Source of the DNA: Lingula anatina
Taxonomy: Eukaryota > Brachiopoda > Lingulata > Lingulida > Lingulidae
Reading direction: 5' to 3'
Length of the DNA: 64,000 nt
Assembly (NCBI RefSeq): GCF_001039355.2
Contig: NW_019774269.1
Coordinates: forward strand, 526,536-590,535
Below the pieces are notes generated by a model, which did not search any database, was not told the DNA's origin, and saw nothing but the letters and a program-made list of their open reading frames with translations. Positions 22,690-35,524 of the stretch are shown piece after piece. The translations under genes and the position numbers were made by a program. Numbering within the stretch: the first letter of the stretch is position 1; each line of letters starts with the position of its first letter.

Positions 22690-25134
22690 TCAAAAATCAG
22701 CAGGGCGTATCTTCATTTCAGTGAATGGAAGCGAGTTGTGGTATCCTCTAAATGTACGATAATTCACACCATCAGCATAAGAGTCATGAGGGCCGTTGTA
22801 GTAGTGCCCATTGAGGTTGGTATCATGGCAATTTGTGTACCACCAAGCGCCTTTGAAGATCGCAGCACAGTTTTGAGTATAAACGTCGTTGTCCCGGTCC
22901 TTCGTACTGAACGCGGCCCCGTTACCGGACAAGGGACCGCCGGCCGTTCCCGAGTAGTCCCCCAGAGTAAGTGTGTACTTCCCAGCCTCATCGCTGATTT
23001 TAAAGAGGGAGGATTTGGAGTAGGCTTCGGTACCGTTACCGTCTCTCAAGTCTACTCTCAAAGCGTACACCCTCTGTCCCGTCAAGCGATGGAGGAACTC
23101 GTTGCCTGGAAATAACCAATAGTTAACAATTGTAATAATTGAAATGAATTAAAAATTCACCCAACTTAAAATTTTGACTCGCAAGTATGTATTACATGTA
23201 TCAGGTCCGTACCGTCGACCATTGATTGTAGTTCAGAATGTATTTTAAACCATGATTAAGAGTTGTCTATCTTGATCACAAAGCCTTACCGAGCCAGTGT
23301 TCACCATTGGGGTATCCAAATCCTTCTTTGTATGCCTCCCAGTCACGGAAGAAGTCAACGGAACCATCTTTGCGTCTCTGGAACACCTGGAAATAAGTTA
23401 AGTCTCTCGTAAACGCCCGTACTCTTTTGTGCTCACGGGTCGACTGCCAACAATATTTAAATGACGTGTTGCTGATACTACAAAAGTTATGTAAGCAGAA
23501 GACAATTAAAGATAAAGCATATATCATAAAAAGTGAAACATTTCATTAACTGCGTGCGCAAGTGTGTGTGTATGAGCAGGCCCGTAGCCAGCAGTTCCAA
23601 AAGGGGGGTTCTTTTTCTGAAAAAGTGGACTTTTTTTCCATAAAAACATCATGTACCTAGATCAAATTTTTCCCAGAGTGGACCTTTTCCCAGCAAAAGG
23701 GGTGGTTCTTTCGAACCCCCCGAACCCCCCCTGGCTACGGGCCTGATGAGAGAGTGAGAGAGAGATGATTTTTACCGTCCAACCGCCCCCGTCAGTCAGC
23801 ATGTCACAATACGCCCAAAACCCTCCTTTGTTATCATACGGTCGGAGATAGTAAACGCCGCTCTGATGTACTCCCGACCGATAGATGGAGGCACAGTCTG
23901 GATGTGGACAGCAGCAATCTGCGTGAAAATAAGGGATTATTGTCTTATAGTGCAGACAGTTGTGTTTGTTGACACTTTTGTCGTCTACAATATACATTTT
24001 AATATGTAATGAAAATATTTAACCCACAGTTTAATTTGCGGGTTTTGTAACATATTCTTCGTGATAGACACGGTAATCAGAATATGATTGCAATTTCACC
24101 TCAATCTGGGTCTGTTAGTATTTAATAACAGGTTTACCTTTATTTTGGATCTTGCCCCGTTTCACACACAAAAAAAAAAAAAAAAAAAAAAAAAATGTTG
24201 CCTGACTAACAGCGTTGTTACCAACGGAATTAAGTCTGTTTGTTACTTAGAACCTAAAGGCCACTTATACCTCATTTTTTCTTAGCAGCTAGGCGATGAA
24301 GCCTAGCCTCTACATGAGGTGCCTAAAGTCCAAGTTAGGCCCTATTCAGAACAGGGGACTAAATAGCCCAAGGATCACACTACAAAGCTTGCCGTCTAAT
24401 CTGCTAATAGGCACTGAGTAGATATCCCGTGGGAAATATTCAAGTGGGTCGGACATAATTGACCCTTGAACTAGTTAGTCCCCTATTCTGAATTGGGCCT
24501 TAGTCAGCAAGCTCAACTAAAACTCGGTGAATGAAAGCAGTCATCGGAAATTTCGACAGTACATACCTTTTTCAAAATATTGTGCTATAACATACCGGCA
24601 TTTCACTGTTTCAGGTATTTATTGAATTTCCAAATAAAAAAATGCAATATTACCCTTCTGACCCCTACATGTGGATGTCTGATTGGCAGCCTTCCAAGAC
24701 AAGCTTATGTTTCCCTGTTCATTATTATTATTATTATTAATTTTGTATTTAAGTGAAACTTATCAAAACTTTGAAAACAAACATTGCTTCTATTTTTTTT
24801 TTTCATAAACTATTATTCACGACAGAAAGACCCCATGAAACGTCATGTCTTGTGAAAAAAGTTCCGGATTTTTAAGAGGTTCTCGACTTTTGACTAAAGT
24901 AAGCACAGTAAGCTACAGGGTTGCCTACAGGGTATTCGATCCATCTAGGTGACTTAGCTCATCCTAATCAACTACGGATTTTAGATGTTTCTTTATGAAA
25001 CGGGGGCCTGCACTCTTCAAGTGTATTCTGCGTAGTTATTTCATCTTACCTGCTGTTTCAGCTTTTTGACATGTAACTGCCTCTTTCGTCACCGCTACCC
25101 AAACCATCATCAGTATCCAAATACACGTTCTCAT
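22690..25134 (-). CDS. secreted fibrinogen-related (FReD) protein, complete, 246 aa
   Basis: Four exons: 25134-25050, 23918-23776, 23386-23290 and 23105-22690, all with GT/AG and matching phases. Exon 1 starts ATG and encodes a signal peptide ([15 protein letters not shown]). The fibrinogen C-terminal domain fills residues about 30-246: [51 protein letters not shown], calcium-site DRDND at 179-183, the disulfide loop C188..C201 around KGAWW, TNLNG, and the terminal KIRP. There is no collagen or coiled-coil stalk, so it is shorter than ficolins and tenascins. The family binds sugars or acetyl groups and is often immune; ligand not known. Intron 1 contains a Harbinger-like MITE. Confidence 0.93.
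23577..23745. mobile_element. CCCGTAGCCAG-type short repeat (copy 1)
   Basis: CAGGCCCGTAGCCAG at the left and CTGGCTACGGGCCTG at the right are perfect inverted termini about 168 bp apart. Inside are AAAAAGTGGAC and GGACCTTTT. The same element recurs at 52538-52699, decayed at about 55190-55350, and as a fragment at 20401-20452. It lies in an intron of the fibrinogen-related gene. Confidence 0.7.
24338..24499. mobile_element. PIF/Harbinger-like MITE with TTA duplication
   Basis: The left end GGCCCTATTCAGAACAGGGG continues to ACTAA and is mirrored by TTAGTCCCCTATTCTGAATT ending GGGCC. TTA flanks both sides (24335-24337 and 24500-24502). A 162-bp length, about 25-bp inverted ends and a 3-bp TTA duplication fit a Harbinger-derived MITE. 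It lies in intron 1 of the fibrinogen-related gene. Confidence 0.85.
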
Positions 25135-27149
25135 TTTACGCAGACTTGATGATTATTCCCCTCTGGTAGAAGTAGAATATGGCCGTCGAAGAAGCGCCTA
25201 GTCTAGTTGACTCTTTCAAGTCCTGTTGTGGAATGGGTTGTAATGACAAATAATAGAACTGTAAAGCCTCACATCCTGGTAAGTTGGTGTTTAAATCATC
25301 AAATGTGTTTATATCTGGTCGGAAACAGAAGGAGGGATGGTTAACCAATTCCATTGTGCTTATCTGTCGTAAAAATTAAATCATCTGAACAAAGGCAGAT
25401 AAAAAAGAGCCTAAACAACGCTGTGATTTCAAAAAAAATTAAAAAAAGATGACCCACAAAGCTAGCTGTGCAATTTGTGATCGGAAACGGAGCGGCACTA
25501 GGACTTCTTGTGCTTATTTATGGCTGACAAGAAAAATAATCCATCTGAGCACAGATAGCTTAGAAATGCCACAAACAACGTTTTTATCAAGAACAAAATA
25601 AGAACACTCTAAAGATGTCCAAAATCCTCAGCCGTTCGGACAAGGAAGACGAGGGGGTTTTGCCTAGTTACAGACAGCTTAACTATTCTGGGTCTGTTTT
25701 CAAAAAGTACAGTGTAAATGTGTACCCAAATTTGGTCTTGAGACAGCAATCATCAGTTCCAAATGTACGGGGAATTTTGCAATTGTATCCTTGATCATCG
25801 TAGAAAAAATGGTCACTGTAAATCCTTGAAATATTCTATCTTCATCAGATTTTAGTCATACCGCTTAGTCATACATTTTGTTTGAACAAAACTGACTCAA
25901 CCTTTAAATTTCAAAAACTTAGCGATCCAAGAAACTAAAATGTAATTGATTCTTTGACGAAGAAATAAAAAATAAAAACCTTGATGAATATATTAGGGAG
26001 CGACGAAAGAAAGAAAAAATAGAGAAATTTAGAAAAAAAGAACGAAAAGAGAGATACTTGAAAGAAAAATATAAAAAATGCACGAAATGAATTTTAAAAT
26101 AAAGGAAAATGATGGAGAAAGAGAACAAAAAATGAACAATAATGCATACCGGATCAAGACGCATTTTGTTTCGATTATAAAATTGTTTTCGTTTTGTAGG
26201 CAATCATTACATTTTAAGACTGAAAATTATTATTTAATTCGTCTGCACGACGTAAAGTAAAAGACAAGGATGTGCTTAATCGAATTACAAACTTTTATTC
26301 AGTCTCGTTCACTCTATAAATGTACATTCATTTAAAAGGGTGCCGCATTTTAATCAAGTTGAGTAATTGGATGTTGTTCACTTAAAGACAATCGGTGAAA
26401 TTTGGGCATATTCTGTACAATCAAAGTAATGTAATCTTTGATACATGTTCACATTGTTGATAACTGCTCGCCACCTAATCAAACACCGCGTGACAGTCAC
26501 ATATCATGAACTTTCTTGGTCAAATTTAGGATATTTCAACGTTTTCATTTTAGATGTCCATTGCTTCATCTTGCCTTCATATCATTTGTAGGTTCATGTA
26601 TTTTTCCTCCAATTAACTGAATTCCAATCTCCATTCTAGGTCTCCAGCTTCACCTATCCCATCATGGTTCATTCATCAAAATGCGGCATGGTTGGAACAG
26701 TCTCATTTCACGGACATCAATACATACGGCTACTATATAAAATTAGCATGTCTATACACCAGTGCACGTAGCGAATAATGGACGATTATACACGTAAAAG
26801 GCTCACAGTATTAATGGTTAAGACATTCCCAGCGATAAACACATCGGTACATTCCCTTTTACATACATACATTACATATCACGTAGCTCACACTGTTTTG
26901 TAAAACTAAGACGTCTCCTTTCTTAGAGGTCTTATAATTAAGGCTAATTACAGAGGGCTAAAAATATTATTTTAGTAATTATCATAATATAACGTTCTTC
27001 TTTTCTTTTCTCTATTATGAATATATATTCATTAGTTAATTGATTACATATTATGTTATCATAAGCTGAGCTTATAATGCTTATAGCGATTTGCCATCTC
27101 CACATACTGTACGTACAGTATACTATTTATAATTCTCATAAACTAATAA
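25135..27149. other. intergenic stretch, no gene seen
   Basis: Upstream of the fibrinogen-related gene. AT-rich with a GAAA-rich block at about 25990-26130. No convincing coding frame. Confidence 0.45.
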
Positions 27150-28170
27150 ATGTGTTTAAAATAATTGAGGCGTCTATAAAAATAACCTCAACGAAAGAGC
27201 CACGTTTATACAAGAGAATTACTTCACAATTCTTAAAAGTTATACAGCAACTGCAATATAATCAAGGAAACATATACGTTTTTATAAGCGAAATACTTCA
27301 AAAACTTATACTAAAACGGCAATAAATCAGGGGAATATTCACATTTATAAAAGTCAAAAAGGTCACACCACAAGTAATAACAACGATATCTTCAGCAATA
27401 AACACAACGACATATGAACGGAAGCATACATGGAGATAGCTCACGGTTTTGAAAACTAATACAGCCACAGCAGTAACACCACCCAATATCTGCATTAAAA
27501 ACATCAAACAGGTCAAACTATTTACAGCTAAAATGACATCTGCAACAAGCAAACGGGAATGTTTTCGTTTATACATGTCACACTAATAAGACGGCTTCCG
27601 CAATAAAATCAACGAAATACTAATGCACCTTAAAGTTACATAAGTAGCTTTAAAAAACGTCCACAAAAATAATATCTAGGAATTATCCTCATTTCTACAA
27701 ATGCAATAGCTCAAACATTTAAATACTACTAAAAACGACAGCAATTTATCAACGAAATATTTAGCTATGTACATACAAATAGCTCACACAGCCTTCAAGT
27801 GAACAGAGCATTCACTTTTACCAAGAAGATACATCTTGCTTTTACTCATGTCAAATGTCTCACACTACTTTTAGCTAAGATACCTACAATAAAATCAACA
27901 AAAAAGTTTACGCTTATACACGTCAAATGTTATATACCAGTATGTACTTTACTAAGACGCCATCTGCAATAAAGTCAGTAAATATTCATGCTCGCACAAG
28001 CTGGATGGTTTATCAAGACACCTAACGAATAGATTTACCGTTTATACACATCAATTGGCTCACACCACTTTTTAACTAATATATCCACAGCATCTTCACG
28101 TTTGTATATGACAGAATCCTCGCACTTACTTTAGCTAAGATGCCGCCAGCAATTAATTCAACGTACTACG
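27150..28170. repeat. diverged tandem array, period about 75-85 bp
   Basis: A recurring block reads GCAATAAAATCAACGAAA, then a T/A-rich step, TTATACACGTCAAA, TAGCTCACACCACTTTT and ACTAAGACGCC. Recognisable starts of the GCAATAAA-type step include about 27262, 27320, 27398, 27598, 27892 and 27968. Units differ strongly, so this is an old minisatellite. It lies between the 3' ends of two minus-strand genes' flanks. The period is judged by eye. Confidence 0.6.
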
Positions 28171-28937
28171 CAGCTTGTTCACGTCACATGAATCGCAAAC
28201 CGGTGCACCCACACATGAAACAGCATAAGATAAAAGCCTCTATTGTTAGGTTTGATGATTTCTGTTTCCATATTCCAAAAAGCGTTCAGTCCATCTTTGT
28301 CGTAATGCTCCACGAGGTCCATAATGTCGAGGTTTATGTTGCAATACCATCAGTCATCACTTTCCTGGTTAAGTTCAATTATAATATCCAGTTCTGGGCT
28401 CAGTTGCGCCTAACTGTCCATCAAGAGATTCGGATTGCCATGCTTATTGACATTTAATAACTTTACTTTAAAGATTTATATACGACACGCGCCATACAGC
28501 AAAAGAATTATGCATACGTTAGCAGACATGTCAATCAGCACACATATGTACATACACATCTATGTAAAAATCGTTATATTAATAAGCATTCATATGGACG
28601 ATTGTGTCTTTTAATATCGTCTGCTTCTTTCCAAATTCAATGAATTCTGCTTTCCCTGTTCCATTTTTTCTACAGAATGTCGCCCTCGACATCCAAGATG
28701 TTTCAAAGTGAGATCATCATCCCTCAAACCTGATAAGGACACAGTCAATCCCTTGTACATCCCCGGGAGACTCTCATGGTGTCACCCCCCATTAACATTG
28801 ATTTTCATCTTCGTAGCCCTTGTGTCTACGGCTTTAATACCCACAAAGGTAATTACAGTGCAAAAACATGTCATGTACTGGTACGTTGACTCTTATCCAC
28901 ACGCTCTCACTTGAAAGCATCTGTTATGAAGGACTCT
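28171..28937. other. 3' flank of the NB-ARC/TPR gene
   Basis: No confident feature. On the minus strand about 28215-28450 has codon-like text (for example DIMDLVEHYDKDGLNAFWN) but with in-frame stops, and it is not recognised. Confidence 0.35.
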
Positions 28938-31900
28938 TCAGGGTGTACTTGGTACATCTGCATTTCCCTGGATAGATAAGGCCCGTAACAGCTCAAATTT
29001 TGTGGCAAGTGTTTGATAGTGGGATGTTCCAAGTGTATTCTCCCTCATAGCCAGAGCTCTTCTGAATACATCCACAGCACCGGTTGCATCGCCTACCTTT
29101 ATCTTTTCATGGCCTATGCCGTGAAGTGCAGATGCGGTACTTTGGTTTTCGCCCAGCACATATTCCATTATACCAAAGGCTTTTTCATATGTGCTGAGGG
29201 CCTCTCTATGGTTCCCCTGTGCAGATATACAAAATGCCAGTTCATGTAACGTTTCTGCTGTGTCTTTATGGTTTTCTCCGAGTATCTTCTCCTGCATAGC
29301 CAAGGCTCTTCTGAGAGCATCTTCAGCATCCTTTACGTTGCTTAGTGCTATCAATTCATGGCCTATGCAGTGTAGTGTAGACGCTTTACTTTGACTCTCG
29401 CCAAGAACTTGTTCCTCTATTTCTAGAGTTCTTTGGAATGTACTTAGAGCCTCTGCATGGTTTCCCTGTGCAGAAATAGCACGTGCTAGCTCATACATTG
29501 TTGTTGCTGTATCTTCATGACATTCTCCCTGCACTCTTTTCTTCATTAAGAGGGCTCTCCTGAGGTCAGCCACTGCGTTGTCTAAATCACCCAAATGTAT
29601 CTTTTCCTGCCCTATGTAGTGAAGTGTAGATGCTGTTTTTTGACTTTCGCCCAGCTCTTTCTCCCATATACGTAGAGCTCTTTGGTATGTGCTGAGGGCC
29701 TCTTGGTGGTTTCCCTGCGCAGATAGAGCAGTGGCGAGCATATGTACTGTCACTGCTGTTCTTTCGTCACTCTCTCCCAGTATCTTTTCCTTCATAGCCA
29801 GAGCTTCCCTAAGGACACCCACAGCCCCGTCTAAATTGCCCTCCTCTTTTAAATTATGACCAAAATTGTGTAGTAACGTTGCCGTTCTTTCGCTGTAACC
29901 TAGTTCTTTCTCCTTTATCGTTTGGGATGGGCTGTGGGCATCTCCGTGGTTGCCCAGTTTGGAAATAGCACGTAACAATTCACTCGCCGTGTCTACTGTC
30001 TCTCCGTGCTTTTTTCCCTGTGTCCTAAACTCTATATCCAAAGCCCTTGTGAGAACACCCAGAGCACCAGCTGCATCACCCAACTCTATCATAGCATGAC
30101 CTATGCCTTTTAGGGCAAGTGCTGTTATTTGACTTTCACCCAGCACTTGTTCCATTATATGTAAAGCTTTCTTGTATGTACTGAGTGCTTCCGCGTGGTT
30201 TCCCTGTTTAGATATGCAAAATGCCAGCTCACATATCGTTTCTGCTGTCTCCTGGTGGTATTCCCCCATTATTTTCTCTTTAATAGCCATGGCTCTTCTC
30301 AGGAAATCTTCGGCACCGTCTGGACTACCCAGGTCTATCAATTCATGGCCTATGTTGTGCAGTGTACACGCTGTGCCAAGACTTTCACCCAGTATTTGTT
30401 CTCTTATCTCTAAAGCCCTTTTGTATGTACTGAGGGCCTCTGTATGGTTTCCCTGTGAAGATAAAGCACTTGCCAGCCAATGTATTGTGGCTGCTGTCTC
30501 CTCGTGGTATTCACCCAGTGTCTTCTCCCTCAAAGCTAGCGCTTTACTGAAGGCATCCACAGCACCGTCTGCATTACCCAGCTCTCTCATTTCTCGGCCT
30601 ATTCTGTGTAGTGTAGAGGCCCTGAAAGAACCTTCACTCGGTATTTGTTCGAATACATGGAGCGCTCTTTGGTATTTTTTAAGGGCCTCTTCGTGGTTTC
30701 CCTGTTCAGATAGGGCAATGGCTAGTCCATATAGTGCGGCTGCTGTCTGTTCGTCATTTTCTTCTTGTAATTTCTCTTTCAAAATAAGAGCTCCTTCGAA
30801 GGTATCAACAGCATCGTCTACTTTCCCCAGCTTTAACATTGTGTTACCTATATAGCGTAGTGTGATTGCTTTAATCGAATGATCACCAACCATGTGGTCA
30901 AATACATGTAGAGCTCTTTCGAATGTAGTGAGGGCGTCTGTGAGCTTTCCCTGTTCAGATAGGGCATGGGCTAGCTCATATATTGTTTTTGCTGTCTCTA
31001 TGTGGTATTCTCCCAATGTCGTCTCCTCCATGACCAGAGCTCTTTTGAAAAAATCCTCTGCTTCATCTGCTTTACCCAGTTTCATCTTTTCATGACCTAT
31101 GCGGTTTAGCGTAGAAGCTGTGACCGGATTTTCACCCACAACTTTCTCCAGTATGTGTAGAGCTAGTTGGTATCCACTGAGGGCTTCTTCATGGTGTCCC
31201 TGTGATGCTGTTTTAGCTGACAGCTGATACAGCAGGGCTGCTGCCCCTTCGCAGTATTTTCCAGGTGTATTTTCTATCATAACAAAAACTTTCCTTAAGG
31301 CATCTACACATCCGCCTGAATTGCCAAGCTCTATCATCTCATAACCTGTGTTCATTAGTGTATCGGATGTACTTCGACACTCACCCAGCAATTGCTCCTT
31401 TATGCGTAGAGCTCTCTGGAATGTACTGAGCGCTTCTGCGAGATTTCCCTGTGCAGATATGGCAAGGGCTAATCGCTGCATTAAGGCTGCTGTGTGTTCG
31501 TGGTAAACTCCGAATGTATTTTCTCTCACAGTCATTGCTTTCGTGAGAATATCTACGGCAGCATCTATATCACCGGTCTCCATCATAAAAGAACCCATGT
31601 TACCGAGGACAATGGCAGTTTCAGGGTGTTCACCATAGAAGTCTTTTGCTACAGCAACCGCCCGTCTATATAATGACAAAGATTGCTCGTTTTTGCCAAT
31701 ACGATTCAACGCAATGGCCGCATCATTCAAAGCATCCATACCAACTCCGTTTTCTTTACCATCCATGTTTGGATCTGCCTTCAGTATGTCATCCAAAATT
31801 GACATAACATCTTCCTCCTCTCCTTCTCTTGCTTTGATTACTGCAATTCCAGCCTTTGCAAGATATTGCATACTAAAATCGTCATGAGCAACGGCCTCAT

Positions 31901-33454
31901 CAAAACATGTTTTCAGTATTTGGAGACAGCGAGCATGGTTTTCTTCTGCTTTATTTAGCGTCAGTGTTAGGTAATAACGGCATTTACAATAATCCTTGTA
32001 ATTGCAGCTATCCTCTTGCTTCCCATACTCTGTTATTGCACTAGACAAATTTTCTATAGCAGCAGCTGAATCACCAAGTTCACCTTGTAAATAGCCTATG
32101 TTATAATACAAAAATGCTAGATCGGGATTTTCGGTGTCTTGTCCTTGTTCTTTAATGGTTTCTATTGCTAGCTTGAAACATCTGAGAGAATCAAAGAACC
32201 TGCCTATTTGTCTAAGACTAAAAGCCAATTTTTTCGCTGTGTTGTAGGTGGCTTTCTTTGAGCATGGTTGCATTGACTCAAAAATAGCTATACACATCAA
32301 AAGATTATCTTTATCTTTTTCAAAGAACGTGGATGCCTCACGGCCTTTTTCTGCTGAAGCTAGAGTGTAGATATGATCAATCCTATGCTCCATTAATGAC
32401 ATGAACATCTCTCTGAAACGATTTACATTTTTGTCGGATGTTTTTTCTTGTGCAAATGCCTGTATAACACCATGCATGGCATACGTCTCATTTGTTGCAT
32501 CATACTGTAGAAACGAAGCATGGGAAAGCGTTTGTAGACAATTGCCGCAATCAAACATACTTAGACCACTTTGGTGCTTAGTTAAGAGATTAAATGCATC
32601 CTCTGCATTAAAGCTTGCTGGAAAAAGAGAAAGTATTTGGACTGCATCTTGCATATTCTGGTCCAATCGTTCATAAGACAGGTTAATGCAAGCTGTGGCG
32701 TTTAGGCCCTCGGGCATTAAGGGTGAAAGTTTCAAGCCAAATACAGTTTTTGAAGTCAGTTCTGCTATTATATCTATTGCCCTGTGACCTTGATGCAGTA
32801 AGTAACCAATAATATGAAGAAACAGAGCAACGAAGCCACATTTTTCAGCCAAGCGATTGCCGTCTTCATGACTCAAACGTTGTGAGTAGGACTGCAACAC
32901 AACAAAGGAATTATCCATTGTTAGAGTCCCAAGGTTGTGAATAGACGTCTCCTCGTTTGGTTTCTCTATCGTTTGCCGAGTTGTACATAGAACATACGCA
33001 TTGTTACAGCTGGAAAACAACTGATTTAGTAAGGAATAGAAATGACTCCGTGTGTGATCCTTAAGGGCATTCTCACAATTGTCTAAAATAATGAGCATCT
33101 TTTCCCTGTATGAAGATATCTGTTGGCAAGCCATTCTTGTGAGACTTGCAGCATCGGTTTTGCCACTGCTTAACAATTGTGAAGGATTTATAGCATGGAG
33201 AAGGGACAAGGGGATGTCTTCGTCAAGTGAAACCCCCTTCATGTCAGCCATGACCGAACGTATTCCCCATTTTGACACACAGGTGTGGCCGATAGTGGTT
33301 GCCAAAGCAGTCTTACCTTGTCCCCCAAAGGCTTTGATTACAGCGAGGCGATGTCCTTCAGTAAAAAATGTGTTGATAATCTTTTGGACATCTTCATCAC
33401 GCCCGACAAAACACTTTGGTCGCTGTGGTAAAGAACACTTTTCTCGAATGGCAC
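28938..33454 (-). CDS. NB-ARC / TPR STAND NTPase, large 3' exon (5' exons missing)
   Basis: One 4.5-kb exon. The upstream acceptor TTTGTATTTACAG at 33455 shows that earlier exons exist outside the part I could read. Numbering from codon 33494: CFVGRDED, Walker A GGQGKT (57-62), Walker B MLIILDN (133-139), sensor LCTTR (169-173), a GxP-like site CGFVALFL lacking Pro, and an MHD-like YAMHGVIQ (338-345) with Gly in place of Asp. From about 415 to the end lie TPRs: at least 22, arranged as 11 alternating pairs of about 84 residues (EALSTYQRAL...LGE..TASTLH then DAVDALRRALAM.EK.LGE..TA). This is the STAND plan: ATP-driven oligomerising switch plus TPR sensor, as in Apaf-1-like and fungal NLR proteins. 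The N-terminal effector domain is not seen, so immune or death signalling is inference. Confidence 0.93.
29000..31720 (-). repeat. ~252-bp coding tandem repeat (84-aa double-TPR module)
   Basis: Eleven alternating A/B TPR pairs recur with a 252-bp period. Recurring DNA landmarks are GGTTTCCCTGTGCAGAT and TCTCCCAG.AT.TTCTCC. A late A-type unit (about 29930) lacks about 7 residues and reads DAHSPSQTIKEKELG, a decayed module within an otherwise regular array. Confidence 0.85.
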
Positions 33455-34360
33455 CTGTAAATACAAATGAGAGGATACAATGTGCGGTACTCACAGGAAG
33501 CTATTTGCTATGTCAGAATTACATGCAGATCCTAGGATTTTCAAATATTGCTCAAATTTTTTAGGACCACGGTTCAATATATAGACTAAACGTTTTTTAA
33601 ACATAGACCATTATGTGCATTACATCCATAACCAAATTTAAGCCGCCAAACTACTACGGAGTAAGCACTGCGTCGTTGACATATTTACAGGGTACATCTG
33701 ATGCGGACGGATTGAATTTATAGCTTACGCTTCGATTATTGTGTTCTCACGTGTCGACACGCGTGTCTGTGTAATATGGACTCAATTGTAGCGTATAGCC
33801 ATAAACCGTATATAATTTCATGCTGTAACTTAAAGGATGTCAGTTTGTATTTTGAAAATCTACAACGTGTGCTTTGCAGGCTGTGCATGACGAACGCACT
33901 ATTTGATCAACAGAAGTCGTCTTCCGAGATATATTAACGAAGAAGAAGAAGGGTCAAGGTCACCACACGAAAGACAAAGCGACTGACAACCGGGCAAAGC
34001 AAAGTTTGAAAATATCGACGAAAAATGTCGCCAATTGAACAGCATTGACTATATATAAGACGATAAGTATACAGAGGTTACGTGTGAAGTAAAAGATTAG
34101 TAGACTTTGTTGCTTTTTTCTGACTTTAATGATATGGTGCAGTGCTATAGCCAGGACACGTTTCACCGTTACTTCGATTGACCCTACATCCTGCATGTCA
34201 CACAGGCCATGGGAAAATCTAAGAATAAAAAGCGAAAAGTCAATAGTCCTAGCAGTAGTAGTGAAAACTTCCATCTTAGCAGTATTTTGGAGACGCCAAC
34301 GCAGTCTTGTACGGAGACACAACTGATAGCCACCCCACCATGGCCGGTCTACAACAATCA
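33455..34360. other. upstream flank or intron of the NB-ARC gene
   Basis: No further exon of the NB-ARC gene was recognised. A TIR, death-fold or HEPN-type N-terminal exon might lie beyond the LINE at 34.3-40.0 kb or outside the window. Confidence 0.4.
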
Positions 34361-34369
34361 ACTCCTATA

Positions 34370-35388
34370 GCTGCAATACAACGAGATAAACCAATCAGCT
34401 CCCCACAGAAGGATGTCACTGGAAAACATTGCACTACAGATGGCAGACATCATGAAAGAATTGAAGGTGATTAAGGACGATCAAAAAAAGCATTATTGAA
34501 AATAATACAAAAATGCGTGAACATTTGAAAAAAGATATCACACATATTGTACAAGAAAAAGTGAATGAAATGAAGAAAGATATAGAAGTAACGGTCAATA
34601 CTCAAAATTTAAAGCTGAAAGCACCACAGGACAAAACGCTAGAACTGACTCACGATTTGCGAGAAAAAGATAGAATTATTGATTCGCTTAAATGTAGAAC
34701 AGAATCATGTTTGGATAGCCATAAGTCAGGTGTTGAAAATCCAGATATTTCAGTTAACATAACAGGCCCATATCAAAGTCCTAATGAAAATGTGGAAGTC
34801 AAGGTGTGACAAATTCTGATTATCATTATGCCACCTGAATTTGAGCAAGAAGCTGTGGACCTACCCAGGATACGGGAGTGCAAAAGACTGCAAAGCAGGA
34901 CTGGAAAACCCAGACTTGTAAAGGTAGCCTTAGGCAGCATAGAAGAGAAAATACTAGTATTAAGGCAGAAGCATAATATTAAAAATAGTAAAGATGCAAG
35001 AATGCGAAAAGTACGTATACATGCCAGTGAATCCCACTGCGAGAGAGTTCTTGACAAAAACATGGAATTCTTGTTACAATATGTGCCAGAGGGACATAGG
35101 TTCTATGTCACCAACCATGGGCTTATTAAAGAAAAAACTGCCGACAGGATGCGACAAGATAATACACGTATGGCTACTGCCACAAATAGCGCCCAAATGC
35201 AGCCGGTCAACGTAGGTCAAACTCCGGCCCCGTACATAAATACAGCTAGATACACAAACCAAAGCGGACCCGAAACCATCTTTCAAGCAGTGCCAGTGAA
35301 TGGAATGCGAACACCAGTAAACGGAATAAGGACCCCTCTCATACGCCTACAGCATGCTGTATTACCACCATTAACCATGAATCGCTAG
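34370..35388 (+). pseudogene. LINE ORF1 relic (coiled coil plus RRM-like part)
   Basis: 34513-34806 encodes a Lys/Glu-rich coiled-coil-like part (MREHLKKDITHIVQEKVNEM). 34828-35388, in another frame, encodes GKPRLVKVALGSIEEK...RHASES-type text resembling the RNA-binding part of LINE ORF1 proteins (RTGKPRLVKV, then ER after a spacer). A frameshift separates the parts. Confidence 0.6.
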
Positions 35389-35524
35389 GACAGGCAGCCC
35401 TGCGGCCACGTTTTGGACCACAATCATTTTAACACAGATATCGCACGCAAGGAGGTAGAAACCTCGTCCACCATTGATAAATGCTCAGCTTTGGTAAAAA
35501 AAAGATAAAGTTTCGGAGCTAAGT

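Noticed and set aside
28140-28457. 105-codon plus-strand frame and codon-like minus text
   Set aside because: The plus frame starts inside the tandem array and matches nothing; the minus text contains several stops.
30172-30855. 227-codon plus-strand open frame (and neighbours at 32401-32676, 33079-33564)
   Set aside because: Antisense shadow of the repetitive NB-ARC/TPR exon; Ser/Ala-rich with no domain text, while the minus frame has motifs throughout.
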